From NCBI GenBank assembly GCA_027574665.1, contig CM050690.1, positions 36,231,357 to 36,295,356 of the forward strand: DNA of 64,000 nucleotides, read 5' to 3'. The notes below the pieces were generated by a model. The model was not told the DNA's origin, did no database searches, and was given only the letters and a program-made list of their open reading frames with translations. Source of the stretch: Rhynochetos jubatus. Its lineage: Eukaryota; Chordata; Aves; Eurypygiformes; Rhynochetidae. This document shows positions 1-12,363 of the stretch, in pieces; position 1 is the stretch's first letter, and every line of letters starts with the position of its first letter. A program made the translations under genes and the position numbers.

Positions 1-3000
1 AGCACTAGGGAAGTGCAGGAGTGACCAAAGGCTCCAAGCAGGGCAAAGCAAGGGAGGTCCTGGATTTAGGTCTGGACAATTCATTTGGATTTGAGGATGA
101 AGGGAAGAAGAAAAGAATGAGATGGAGGGGAAGCTGTAGGTAGAAGTCTCGAGCTTTTGTAAAAATAATTATGGACAAAAGAACTTGTTAGAAGAAATAA
201 CGTTGTAAGGACATTGTTTCTTAGAGCTTCATTTGACATATGGTGTATAAATGTTATCTCTGAGGAAGCGGGAAGAAACCTGGCCTAACCAATGAAATGT
301 GTTACAGAAAACATGAGTGAATCACAAGAGATGGAGTAATGTAGTTAATACATAGGAGCAGACAGGAGAAAGGCCTGTTGGAGATGATGTGCTGAATGGA
401 TGAAGAGACACCCTTTTTACACTTGCGATTACTAATAACTTGGTATAGTCAATTACAGCTTTTCAGTTCATGTTTGCCAAGGTGAATTCTCCAATGAGGT
501 TGTTAATTTTGCCTTGTAAACACAACAAGTAATTGACTTGAATAAGGAATAAAGACAATTACCGTTCTTATTCCACTCCTCCACCTCCTCTGAGATATCC
601 ATCCTTTCAGCTGTGGTGTAGTCTTACAAACAGTTGAAGCAGCAATTACCATGTTTGTGCAATCAGGAATATTCTGAAGGATTTTATAAAGCATGTGTTT
701 CTGATATCATAGAAATATTCTTGGTGACAGATCCACCAGGAAAGCAGATGTCCCTTCACTTCCTTGTGTCCCATGCTCATGTGCTTCTGTCCCCTTCAGC
801 ATGGCAAATGTGACTGTTGCTGTACCTGATTAGAGAGAGAGTCCTGTAGCAGGGAAATGGCAACAAACCTGGGATGTATTCCTTCTTAATGAATATAAGT
901 TGTTACTTCTGGAAATAATCAAGAGAAAGAACAGTTACCACAAGACAAACACACTGGCACTTGAGAGAAATGAAGCAAACACTGTGGTAAATCTTTGCTT
1001 TGTCCACTTCCAGAGATGATATCCTACCCCCAACAATTCTCTAACTTTTGGGTAAGCCACATTTGCTACTTCAGTAGTTAAATATGCAGATAATTGAAAT
1101 TAATTTTCTTCTCCCACCTTGTTTCTGTTTGTGATAGCTAATTGTGATTTAAACATTTGATGTCTTGATGTCATTGCTCATGAAGGAAAAAAAACAAGCA
1201 TTGATTCTCAATATTGATCTTACCTATGTGTTAGGAAATCCCTCTTCACCCTACTCATCAAGCTATTCACCTGTGCTCTAATCTAATACTTTCTGTGGAG
1301 AGAAAGTCCATCTTTGTACATGGTGCTATTTTTCTCTGTCCACAAGAGAACTTACAATAAAATACTTAGTTAGAGATGATTCTACACAGAAATCAGTCAT
1401 GTGATGTTGTTTACCTGCTTACCTGTGGCTAGCCCTGTAAGATCTGTTTTTTAGTGTTCAGTTTTCCTTCCACCTTTAAAAAATACATATAATCTGTGTT
1501 CTAGCTCTTTGTTAATTTGCTACTTGATGTGCCACAATCATATGGTTTAGGCACTATTCAAGGGTGATACAGAAAAGATGAACAAAAATCAGATTCACAA
1601 ATTCTCCTTTATTAATATAGGTATAGAAGTAGATAAATAATCCTCATAACCATTTTTTTTTCATTAGCCTGTACATTTAGAGGCAGGTATAAGCATAATT
1701 CTGCTGCTGATACCTCTCTAGTTATTACTAGGTTTGCAATTCAATTACGTGAAAAGCCTCAAGTACCATTGATTATTCATGGGATTCTTGGGTTGGGCTG
1801 GCTACAAAACTACTCATTAATCCCTCGAGTGCCCCTGGGCAGCCAGTATGCATCTAGCATAGCAATTCTGCTGCATCTATGGAATATAACAGGCTTTGGT
1901 CAGTGAAGCAGTTAGAGCAAGGACACACCTCCAGCCAGGTCACACCAGGCATGGACTGGTGCTCTACAGAATGACATTAATGTTCAAAACAGGTAGGTGT
2001 GATCTTTTCAAGAGCAAAGGATCCAAGGGATTAAGTTAGCCAAAGCCAGGTGGCTTATTAAGCAGTCACACAAATCTGGGCACCTTATTAAGAAAAGACA
2101 GGAAAAAGCCCTAGTTTTCCTCCCTCTCGCTCACGGCTTGCATCTGCTGCACTGAAGCAATTGACCAAACCTGCCTGTGTAAGAGGAGAGCTTGCTTGAG
2201 TTTGCCAGTGATAGGGTTTGAGCTGCTTGGTGCATGTCCACATTCAGCCTTCCTGAGATCAATAAAATGTGTTTCCCTTGCAGATGGTCTCTGAAATCCT
2301 AGAAAGTACCAAGGCCAAGCCTGGAGAGTAGGACACACCACTTCTTACTAAAAACAACTTTTGCTTCAGTTGCTGGAGGCATTGAGTAACAGTAAAGATA
2401 AAACAAGAAGCCTGAGTTTATTGTGCCACCAAAGTACTTACGAAGATAAAGTTCATAAGTTTCATATTCATAGTTCACACAAGTTAATTCTACACATTTA
2501 TTGCCACAATTAACTATGCTCATTGCTCTTTCTGATAATTCATTAACAGTCTGAAGGTATTTCCCTTTCTAATCTATTTGTGTCTTTCCTAGCACTCATA
2601 TACATACCTGTTGCAGACCAGTACAAAATCTGTGATTGCAGTGAATACATGTTCAAATCAGACTAAACACAACAGTCAGTGAAAAGTCTGTGCCTGTCAC
2701 TACCTCTAAACACAATCACACTGCAGCTGATGATTGACATGAAAATAAAAATATCTTTCATTTGGTCCTCTTTCTTGGTTCTGTCTTATCAGACCTGCAT
2801 CCAACAAGAAGAGTCTTCTGTTACTGCTACATGCTTTACATACTTCTACACATACCATATTTTCCTGCATGAGGAATTAAAGGTTATCTTTTGCAGTCTT
2901 CATTACGTAAGTTGCAAAGCCCTTGCAGGCCAGTTCAGTCCAGACTGGTTAGTCCACATACTCCATTTTTTACAGAAATATGCTGAAGACATATTGTTAG

Positions 3001-4084
3001 GTCAATAGATCAATACTGAAGTAGCTTGGCAGAAACAACTAGAGAAACTTGCACAGCTCTAACTTCTCAATGTTTGCCTTAAGTTAATGCTGTCAATGCA
3101 TCATTCCAGAGTGTTTGCATTTACTTGAACCAGTCTCCCAAGCAAGAGTCATAAAACCAAAGCAAGTAAAATCAGTGGTGCATGCAGGATTTTTCACTGT
3201 GCCATTCCTTTTACAGACACATTATTGTGTGGACACATATATTTGTGTACATCTACACATGAGTATATTTCTGTAATGTATATATATTTAAACATATAGT
3301 GGGAAGAAGAGAAAAGGATGAGGGAGAAGCATATGAAGCCATGGCATTACAAAACTTTTCTAATCAATACCTTACTTTTATATGTCAATGCTAATATCTT
3401 CCTTTAGGTGGGATGCTCAAGCTGATATTAAAATGTGCTTAATATATTGATCACATGGAATCACTGCTGAAGCCAGTTACAAAGTTAAACTCTTAGTGAA
3501 ATCTCTTTGAGATCTATATGTAGACCAGTACAAAGTTCACAGGATAAGGAACATTATTTTAGTGGCTTTTCATTCTAAATGAAATATTTGACGTTTTCTC
3601 CCTGGAAGACCTTGATGCACATGTTGCCAAAGTATTTTGAGATCCAGAAGCATAATCATTGTCAACACTTTGAGAAAGGCAACTCAACAAAACTAAACCT
3701 TTTACTTCCTTGCTCTGACTTTTGCTACACAGATTTCCCTGAGACCTTGGGAAAAGCAATTCCTAAACTAGGAAGACTGTAACATTGCTCTCAGGAAAAC
3801 ACAATAATAGCATTTTGGCATCTAGTCATCTTGTGGCTTATCAGAAAAAAAACCAACCTAAATAACATATAGTGAGACAAGCATGTACACTTCAGTGCGA
3901 AGGAGAGGGTAGGTGAGACTACAGAAATATGTTGGGTGTAGAAAATAATAAAGACAGTACATTTCTGGTCAGACTGCAAGGCTTCATTTCAGACTCAGCA
4001 GCATTATTCTTATGAGACGGTGCTTAAGCAATGCTATACAATCAACCTTGAATATACTCAAGTACTATAATAAGATGGTATTAC

Positions 4085-4136
4085 TTTGGGGGATGGTGGG
4101 GGGTGGGGGCGGGGAACGGGACAGGACACCCCCAAA
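4085..4136 (+). repeat. G-rich tract with quadruplex potential inside an 8-bp stem
   Basis: Five or more runs of three to six G lie between about 4088 and 4120. The tract is bracketed by TTTGGGGG (4085-4092) and CCCCCAAA (4129-4136), which are exact inverted complements. It could fold as a G-quadruplex or as a hairpin. Function is unknown. Confidence 0.6.
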
Positions 4137-5358
4137 CAAATGAGGCATGACTACCCAGTTGGGATGGAAATCTTCTGGGTACTAAGCATTGTCTCTTGAT
4201 TTAGCCCATTTCTTATGTACAATGGAGATACTTACATGTATAGTGTTATCCCTGTGCCTGAATGCCATGCCCAAGCAGTGACAAACTGTTGAGGACCTTA
4301 AAGAATGGAGATGTAGGACAGTGCTCCCTGGGTACCTGTGACCTTTAGGTGACATTTGTGCAATTAAAGCTGTATTTGTATCTCCAGGAAGAGTAAAATT
4401 CAAACAAAGAGAAAAGTACATATGCACTGAAAAAAACACCAATCCAAATAACTAAATATTTATGAGACTATGTGAAATAAAATTAGGCTATTTCTAACAC
4501 TGATTTCTGAAAGCTTAACAATGCTTATGTTAACAGAGATAAAGATTTATCAATTGTGTAAATATAGCTTGGAGACCAGCTGGGTCTAGTCCATAAATAG
4601 TTATGCTAGTAATATTAATTCTGATTTACAGCTATTCACTAACAAATTATAACTTTGTATAGACTTTATAAAGAATTTTAATAGGTGTTGGAAAGTTGTA
4701 ACATGGCAGGTGACTGCTTCTGAGACTGAAAACTAGCAGTGTCTTGTAAATGCGTCTGTCTAGCAGAAAATTTCCAAAATCCAAAGCACTAGTAGCCTCT
4801 AAGCCCAATACAGAAGGAATTTATAGTGTATGAACTAGTTTAAGGCAAGTTGAAGTACGTTTAGGTATAAAAGAGGCTTTGCTTTGTCATGCTTAACTTA
4901 GGGGACCTCCTGAGTTCCTGCACCATACAGGTGCATCTGGTTAAACTCCAAATTTCTGATACGAGGCAACATACAGTGCAAATGTGTTAGACATCTCTCA
5001 AAATCATATCAAAAGAGAAGTAATTATTTGCAGTGATAAGATCGGTATTATCAGGACCATCAGGACCTGACTATTGTGGCAGGAGATTGTTCAGAAAAAA
5101 TGGCTCAATCAACAGTGTCTGCTGCTTCTGCCATTAGCCAGTGTTCCAATTTCTTCATCTTCTGAGCTGCATTGATGCCATTCTGTTTATAACAGAGGAA
5201 CAGATTCAGATGAGTTTGAACATCTTTGAGCACTGGGCTCACTGAGTATTTTAATTGTTTTTTACCTGTTGATGGCCAATATGTAACAGGGCATTCTAGG
5301 AATTACTGCTTTGAAATATGGCTAGAAATCTGATTCTAGCAGTATTCACCTCCTCTTG

Positions 5359-5364
<6 letters not shown>

Positions 5365-5389
<25 letters not shown>

Positions 5390-5400
5390 TATATATATAT
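5365..5400. repeat. T tract plus (AT)n microsatellite
   Basis: About 24 T residues are followed directly by six AT units. This is simple sequence with no coding content. Confidence 0.9.
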
Positions 5401-6122
5401 TTGGAAAAGCTGAATTTCAGTAGCTGTAAGACTTTGTTCTATTATGGGGAATATAAGTTTAAACATCTCAGTCAAGATGTGATCAAATGCACTCTTTTAT
5501 GTGGTATTTCTGCAAACGAAAGTACAAATTCCAGTACTGTGTCAGGAATAATCTGTATGATTGGATAGTATAAAAAGACCTAGTTAATTTAGCTGGGTGT
5601 AGACCACTGTAATACAAATAGCCATTTTAAAGGGAGGTTGGAGGGACAGAAGTGTGTCTCTCAGCTGGTGTGATTAGTGGGGTGGGAGGTTCTGCTGCTG
5701 AAAAGCTTATTCTACTTTTTAGCTCTGCACTTCCATCTCAGTATTTTCTTTGCCTCAAGTTAGCTTCAAACTAATTTTAAGTGTGTTCATGGGTCTCACT
5801 GTCCAGTGACTGCTATAGGCTATAATGGAAATAAATCACCATTGTTTCATTCTTCCATTTTCTCCCCTTTCAAATGCTTAGAGTTGCAGGTCTTGCTTTC
5901 TGTTCCTGCAAAACTGGAGTCATCACATCACAGTGCAGCTAGTGCTCATTTAATAACATTTAGCAGATCTGTGAATGTGTAAGGGAGGATTTTGTACAGT
6001 GCATATAGCATATAGTTATATTTTTCAGCCTTTGCATAGATTGCTGTCTTCTTTGAAAGTCAAGGGAAATGTTCTACTTGCTTAATTTTGTGGTTTGAAT
6101 CAAACTCTTGAAGGAGATACAA

Positions 6123-6180
6123 TGTTGATACCAGATGTTTGGAAGGAAAAGTGTTGATACCAGATGTTTGGAAGGAAAAA
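6123..6180. repeat. Tandem duplication, 29-bp unit, two copies
   Basis: The unit beginning TGTTGATACCAGATGTTTGG occurs at 6123-6151 and again at 6152-6180 with almost no difference, so the duplication looks recent. Nothing suggests a coding role. Confidence 0.9.
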
Positions 6181-8233
6181 TATGAGTGCTTGGAAACCTC
6201 TTCTTGCCTTCCCATTTGGAAGCACACAGCTCTCAAGGCAGAAAACTCAGTCACTCACTCCAGTAAAATTGCACCATCACAAGAAACCGGATATGAGGAC
6301 AAGAGGTAAAGCAAGGAAACTTTGATTTTTCCTGGGCGTTACTGTCCACCAAAACATGTGTTCAGAGAAATTTCATTTTGCTACATTTAAAAGAATAAAA
6401 AAAAGTTTAACAGGGTTCAGTGCTAAGTTTTTAAACATTGTAATAAAATTTAAACATCACACTTGCTGTCACTTCCATGGTGTGTTGTATTATGTTGTAC
6501 TATGTAGTGTTTCCACCAATGTTAGTGGATTTACTTAAGCTGTGATGTCAGCTCTTTAGACTGGAAATATAATACTGATATTTCATCCTTCCTTTTCATT
6601 TTTTTTTAAACCCCATCAAATGTTTAGAGAATGGAAAAAAAAAAAAAGAGGTTCTTTTTATAGCTGCAAATCTGGACGATCAATATACAGTTGCTGTCAA
6701 ACAGCTTCGGCAATCAAGGGAAGATTCCTCATCCTTTCAGGGAGAATAATAGGGCCAGAGCTGCTGAGCTGTGTTAAAGCTGATCCAGGAATGGGTTTCT
6801 TTAAGTCAGGGTGGCTCCCTGGAGTTTCTTCTACCAGCCTATTTCCAGGAGCACAAATAGGGCTAAAGTCTGAGTTTTTACGCTATTGCACAGGGGATTG
6901 AGAGACACCAGGTATAGCTCTTGACATTCTTGGTGGAGAACTTTCTTTCTCACACAAAAAGGAAAGTATTACTGCATTAAATTCGAGAGTAATTTATGCT
7001 GGAGTGGTCAGTGAATGAGCAGTAAACTATAGCCCCCATAAAGTGATTTGACATTTGGGCATGTGAATGTAGAAACTGATATGATAGCTTGTTATTTTAT
7101 TTCAATATAAATAGCAGACAGTTAACAGTATTTTATGTGTTTGATTGGTGGTGTATGAAAGCTAAGGTCTTGCCTGACAGCATGGGGACAGACGCTCAGA
7201 TGGCAGACTGCTGAGGGCTAGAGGTGTAACAAAGCACTGCTGTGATAATCCATGAAACTTGTCATTGCCTGAAATTGTTCTGGAATGTACTGAGATTATG
7301 TACGGAGGTTACATGCGAAGAATAGATTTCATACATAGCACAGCACACCTGCTAACAGTATCTCTTCAAGAGGAAAATGGTTTATATCCTGTACCTCCGC
7401 CCGAACCTAAGGACCAAACCGTAATAAAACTGAGTTCAAGGGGATTTTTATCCTGATACCTGAAAGTCCATCTCCTTGAAAGGGACTGAGCAACACAATG
7501 TACTGCTACTCCCATCCACACCACTGTCCAGGAGTGGTGGCAAAACCTCTCTGTCCTCAGGGGCTCAGCTGGCCCACATACTGTCATACAGGGCCACCTG
7601 CTGCATTTCTGAGCCAGCTCATTTCGACACAAGATTCAGTGGAGCAGAGAAGATTAACTTTCTGAAAATGAAAAGGACAGATAGAAGAAGAAGAACTGCT
7701 TATCAAATATGCACATTTCAGATGGAACTTCACACTCAGTAGAGAGATGTTAGATTGCTGTTAGCTCTCCGGAGCGCTCCTGACAATGTGTTATCAGGTC
7801 ATGTTTGCATGACAGTGGCAGCCCATGCAGGAAACATTAAGTCATATGACTTCTAAGACGGAATCAATCAAGTGAACAGTACAGATCCTGAAAACTAATT
7901 TCACCTTCATAAGGTCTGGTTATCTGTGCAGCAGACATGAGGTTTGTCAGCCCCATTTCAGTCTGACCAGGTTCAGCTCTGCATTGAGAATTTTAATGAA
8001 CTGATACTGTAATATGTATGAAAGATGACACTGAGATGAATTCATGAAAAGCCAAGTCCCCATGAAATATGAACAATTACTGAAGGTTTCACCCCCCACT
8101 TAGCTCACATAAAATGCCCATCTAAAAGGCCATTGTCTTGTTAATAATTTACAAGTTTGTGTATGGCTTTTCATTATCCTTAAGCAATATTAGAACTGAA
8201 AATGAGGGGTTGACACCAACACTTCAGAGTTCT

Positions 8234-9217
8234 TGTGACACCAAGGTAACAAGACTATGCTTCTGTGAGAAGCTGCTAGAAGCTTTGCTGGCACCATGTC
8301 GGATCTGCCTCTGGCCAAGGATGAGCCAATTAGTGCCTCTGATTAACCTATTTAAGAGGAGAATACAAAGAGGACAAGGAACAGAGAGAGGAGTGGAACA
8401 TGAAAGAAATGACTAGGGTAGTGGTAGAGAATTTGGAACCAAAGTTAGGCCCAGGAAGAAGGGAGGGGTCAGGGGAAAGTGATTTATATTTAGTTCTTAT
8501 TTTTTAATATCCTATTCTGGTTTGATTGGTTGTTATGCCTTAGGTCCAGCCAGCAACTCAGCACCATGTGACCGCTTCATCCGTTGTTGGTATGGGGAGG
8601 AGAAAATATAAGGACTCAGGCGTTGAGACAGGGAGGGATCACTCACCCATTATGATCACAGGAGAAACAAACTCATCTGGGGGAAAAAAACAGTTAAATT
8701 TGTTACTAATCAGGTCCATGAACTTCTCAAATGTGAGTCCTTCCCACAGGCTGCAGCTCTTCAAGAACTGCTCTGGCATGGGACCCTCCCCAGGCTACAG
8801 GCAGGTCGCTGCTCCCCTGTGACCCTCCATGGCTGCAGGAGCACAGCCTGCCCTCTCACCACAGGCTGCTGGGGAACATGTGCTTCAGCCCACCTTGTCC
8901 CTGCCTTTGCTTCACTGACTTTTGGTGTCCACCTCGTTGTCTCTTGTCCTGGTTCTCTTCGTTTTCTCCCTCTTAACTAGGTTAATCACAGAGGTGTTAA
9001 TTGCCTTGGCCTTGGCTGGTGGCAGGTCTCACATGAAACTGGGGCAGCTTCTAGAGGTTTCTCACAGGAGACATCTGGTAGTTGCTGAATGATGTCCCTG
9101 TCTTTGTCTTGACCCACAAGCCTTTCATTATATTTTCTCTCCCCTGTCCAGCTGAGGAGGGGAGTGATAGCAAAGTTTTGGTGGATATCTGGCATCCAGC
9201 CAGGTCAACCCACCACA
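8234..9217 (+). mobile_element. Avian LTR (CAACCCACCACA-ending type) carrying an opposite-facing LTR insertion
   Basis: The left part (8234 to about 8535) reads forward: it starts TGTGACACC, has the segment TTCTGTGAGAAGCTGCTAGA near 8261, a TATTTAAGAGG box near 8349 and the tract GAAGAAGGGAGGGGTC near 8455. The right part (about 9076-9217) also reads forward, with TTTTCTCTCCCCTGTCCAGC and the terminal CAACCCACCACA. Between them lies the same kind of sequence in reverse. From memory this is a widespread neoavian retroviral LTR. It is a fossil; no internal retroviral genes are present. I saw no clear target-site duplication. Confidence 0.7.
8535..9075 (-). mobile_element. Reverse-oriented LTR of the same type, inserted in the forward LTR
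   Basis: This block reads as an LTR on the minus strand. The motif AGCTTCTAGAGGTTTCTCAC near 9047 is the inverted counterpart of the forward copy's motif near 8261. GAGAAAATATA near 8610 is the inverted counterpart of TATATTTTCTC near 9130. Its start on the left is approximate because the two copies have diverged. Together with its host it makes a nested, opposite-strand LTR pair. It is old and broken. Confidence 0.65.
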
Positions 9218-9378
9218 ATAACCTTTAATACCTATTTATGAAATTGTAGATTTTGTTTTGAAGTTAGTCCTTCTAACTTCACTTGTAAGTTTGAATTCTA
9301 TTTTTGTTTAGTTACAGCTATCAAATTGTGCACAAACACTGGAAAATTCACATGTTCAATGATCATGTGAAACATGTA
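9218..9378. other. Short unique spacer
   Basis: AT-rich sequence between an LTR and a CR1 fragment. Nothing recognisable. Confidence 0.5.
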
Positions 9379-9655
9379 CCGACAGGACAAGGGGTAATGG
9401 GTTTAAACTGAAAGCAGGGAGATTTAGATTAGATATCAGGAAGAAATTCTTCACGGAGAGGGTGGTGATGCCCTGGAACAGGTTGCCCAGAGAAGCTGTG
9501 GATGCCCCATCCCTGGAAGTGTTCAAGGCCAGGTTGGATGAGGCTTTGAGCAACCTGGTCTAGTGGAGGGTGTCCCTGCCCATGGCAGGGGGGTTGGAAC
9601 TAGATAGTCTTTAAGGTCCCTTCCAACTCAAACCATTCTGTGATTCTATGAATGA
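9379..9655 (+). mobile_element. CR1 LINE 3' fragment
   Basis: This non-LTR retrotransposon fragment reads GACAGGACAAGGGGTAATGG at the left, then CCCAGAGAAGCTGTGGATGC, and ends in CTTCCAACTC...GTGATTCTATGAATGA. It covers only the last part of the reverse transcriptase ORF and the short 3' UTR, the usual heavily 5'-truncated state of CR1. No complete reading frame survives. It lies on the strand opposite to its two nearest CR1 neighbours. Confidence 0.95.
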
Positions 9656-10309
9656 TGGAAATCTTTAAAGACTTTTTTTTTCATGTTATACATTATGTCA
9701 GGCATTCTGTTTTATCAGCATAGCCAATTTATTAATTTTAGATGGCTAAATAAATATTGTCAATTGAATATTATTCAGAAAATATTTTTACACTGCAGAA
9801 GTGTGTTTGAAACCCTGAATCAGGCACTACACTTCTTAGGTATGATTGAAAAAGAAAGTAATTTTGAGAGAAGGCATTATATAAATATATACATACCCTT
9901 CTTTCCAGCAGTGCAGTGAATGGTGGCTTAAATACCCTTTTTGCCTTGTCCACATATAACATTTTCATGCTGAAGACCTTGTCTCTGGTCAAACTTTTAA
10001 ATAGCTATATGTGCTTTTGAATCCAAGAAAACACTATGTCTTTCACTCTGAAATACTGTTTTTAAATACTTCAGACCTTATTCTCTGCCTTTGAGTTTCT
10101 GCAACAAAAATAAAAATAGAGGCTGCATTTTAATGATACTTAAATGGTCCTGAGAGGTGAAGGCTGTTTAAAAAGTTCCAATCCAAGCATGTTTTTCTGG
10201 GTGTTAGAATAACAGTCACTGGGACCACATTGTACAATCACGAATGAATGGATCTACATTAAATAAGAATGACAACTAACTACCTTCCACACCCCGCCTC
10301 CAGAAAAGC

Positions 10310-10358
10310 CAAACAAACAAAAAACAACCCCACAAACAAACAAACAAAACCAACAAAG
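10310..10358. repeat. (CAAA)n-like simple repeat
   Basis: Repeated CAAA and CAAAA units interrupted by a short C run. It could be the tail of an old retrotransposed copy, but no element body is recognisable next to it. Confidence 0.8.
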
Positions 10359-11094
10359 AAGGAACAGGATTAATCTCTGGGAAGACAGGAATACCTTTCT
10401 ATATCTTGGAATTACAGCTCAAGGCCTGATAGTGACATTGTAATTAAGGCATTATGCCACGGTATTGAATTTGTTGGGTTAATTGCAGGAACTCTGCACC
10501 CCAGTTGTGTTTGATGTAGTCTGCACCTTGCATTTAAGATCCGTGTTTGTCATTATGGTGCTCCTGACAAAAAAAATGCAATCAACCTTATTTTTTTTCT
10601 TTTGTCTTTAGTCACATGACTCATAACACAAGGCTTACTGAGGGCTTTTATCCATCAAGAAGTGCTTTGAATCAACATGACCTTACTGGATCTCTAAGGA
10701 AGGATTACATAAACCATGTTATTAACTTTTCCTTAAAGTGCCAAGCACATATTTTTATTTCAATAACAGCCAACATTAGGAAGTGTAAAGATTACTGACC
10801 TTTTTATTAGGATTTTCCCCCTTTACTTTCTTTTAAAGCCTTTTATGTAATGTAACAACATAAGACCTGAGAATTAGCTGCAATGCCAAAATTGTCCCAA
10901 TAGAATATAGTCTGTAAGTTAGAAAAAGAAAAGAGTGTTTGAAAGACTTAAAAAAAAAATAAAAATTAATTGCTAACATTCTCAGTGACATTAGGGAATA
11001 TAACTGTTTTCAGGAATTCTTTGCTCCTGTTCTCTCACTTATCTTTCCTGTCACCTTTCCCCACTTTTCCTCCTGTGTTGTTGGTATGGATTTA

Positions 11095-11176
11095 GTGGGG
11101 TTTGGTTTTTTTTTGTTTTGTTTGGTTTTTTTTTTTTTTTGCTTTTTTTGTTTGTTTGTTTTTGTTTTTGTTTTTT
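11095..11176. repeat. T/G-rich low-complexity tract
   Basis: Long T runs are interrupted by single or paired G, with TTTG units toward the right. Low complexity, no coding content. Confidence 0.85.
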
Positions 11177-11313
11177 AACCCAATATCCATTCAGGTAACC
11201 TGATTTCCCATTAAGTGGAAGAGAGAATTTTCATTTCTCTGTTTCTTCTTAAGAAATACTAACACTATGGACCGTATAGGCCAATACTGATATTAGCAGT
11301 ACTGAATTAACTG

Positions 11314-12363
11314 AACCGTAGAATGGTTTGGGTTAGAAGGGACCTGCAATGTTCATCCAGTCCAACCCTACTTCTGTAAATGAGACACCTTTCACCAGAT
11401 CAGGTTGCTCAAAGCACCATCCAATCTGAGTTTGAACACGTCCAGTGATGGGGCTTCCACAACTTATCTGGAAAACTGTTCCAGTGTCTCAACACCCACT
11501 TTCTTGTATCCCATCGAAATCCACCGCTGCCCTTTGTCTTGTCACTGCAGGCCCTGGTAAAAAGTCTGACTTTCTCTTTTTGTAAGCATCTTTTACATAT
11601 TGAAAAGCCACAATAAGGTACTCTCCGGCTGAACAACCCCAACTCTCTCAGTCTTTCTTCATAGGAGAGGAATTCTAGCCTTCTGGTCATTTTTGCAGCC
11701 CTTCTCTGGGCCCACTCCAACAGGTCCATGTTATTCCTGTGCTGAGGGCTCCAGAGCTGGACGCAGAACTCCAGGTGGGGCCTCACTAGAGTGGAGTAGA
11801 GGGACAGAATCACCTCCCTCAACCTGCTGGCCATGCTTCTTTTGACGCAGCCCATCATGCAATTTCCTTTCTGGGCTATAAGTGCACATTGCTGGCACAT
11901 GTCCAATTTTTTATCCACTAGTATCCCCAGTTGTCTGCAAGATTGCTCTTAATCATCCTCTAGTCTGTATAGATATCAGGGGCTGCCCTGATCCAGCTGC
12001 AGGACCTTGCACTTGGCCTTCTTGAAATTCATGAGGTTCACATGGGCCCACTCAAGCTTATCAAGGTCCCTCTGGATGGAAACCCTTCCTTCTAGCAAAT
12101 CAACTGCACGACTCAGCTTGCTGTCATCTGCAAACTTGTTGAGGGTGCACTCAATCCCACTAGCTATGTTTTTTATGAAGTTATTAAATAGTATTAATAC
12201 CAGTATGGACCCCTGAGGGACACTATCCATTTTTGATTTCCACTTGGACACTGATCCATTGACTGTAACTCTTTGGACATGGTCACCTAGACAGTTTCTT
12301 ATCCATCTAACAATCAATCCATCAAACCGTATCTCTGCAGTTTAGAAGAATGTTGTGGGGACC
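11314..12363 (-). mobile_element. CR1 LINE, about 1.05 kb, C-terminal reverse transcriptase and 3' end
   Basis: The minus strand carries the C-terminal part of the CR1 ORF2 reverse transcriptase. The first open piece (12317 down to 11976) has the conserved SVPQGS motif and the catalytic FADD box followed by SKL (12123-12134), then a LEWAHVNLMNFKKAKCKVL segment typical of CR1. A second open piece (11918 down to 11409) continues with the [20 protein letters not shown] segment. The two pieces are in different frames, so the copy is dead. The 3' end lies at 11314 near the inverted TTCTA signature. It is 5'-truncated relative to the full-length element of several kb. Confidence 0.95.

Larger units (their letters stand above)
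1..8233. other. Unique AT-rich non-coding sequence
   Basis: I see no gene here. The open frames are short, lack recognisable domains and are no longer than chance would give at this base composition. The stretch holds a 29-bp tandem duplication near 6123, a G-rich tract near 4088, and a T tract followed by AT repeats near 5365. The part around 2040-2340 contains an AATAAA and is slightly richer in G and C; it could be an eroded repeat, but I cannot name it. This may be intergenic or intronic; splice-flanked exons were not evident. Confidence 0.6.
9656..11313. other. Unique AT-rich sequence with simple repeats
   Basis: No gene is supported. The stretch includes a CAAA-rich tract at about 10310-10358 and a long T/G-rich tract at about 11095-11176. 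Short open frames (for example 10616-10798) lack any recognisable content. Confidence 0.6.

Noticed and set aside
2040-2340. Possible LTR or retrocopy end with AATAAA
   Set aside because: Only a polyadenylation-like motif and mild composition change support it; no terminal motifs or known family could be recognised.
8138-8822. Plus-strand open frames of 92 and 84 codons
   Set aside because: They lie inside or across the nested LTR copies and show no protein similarity.
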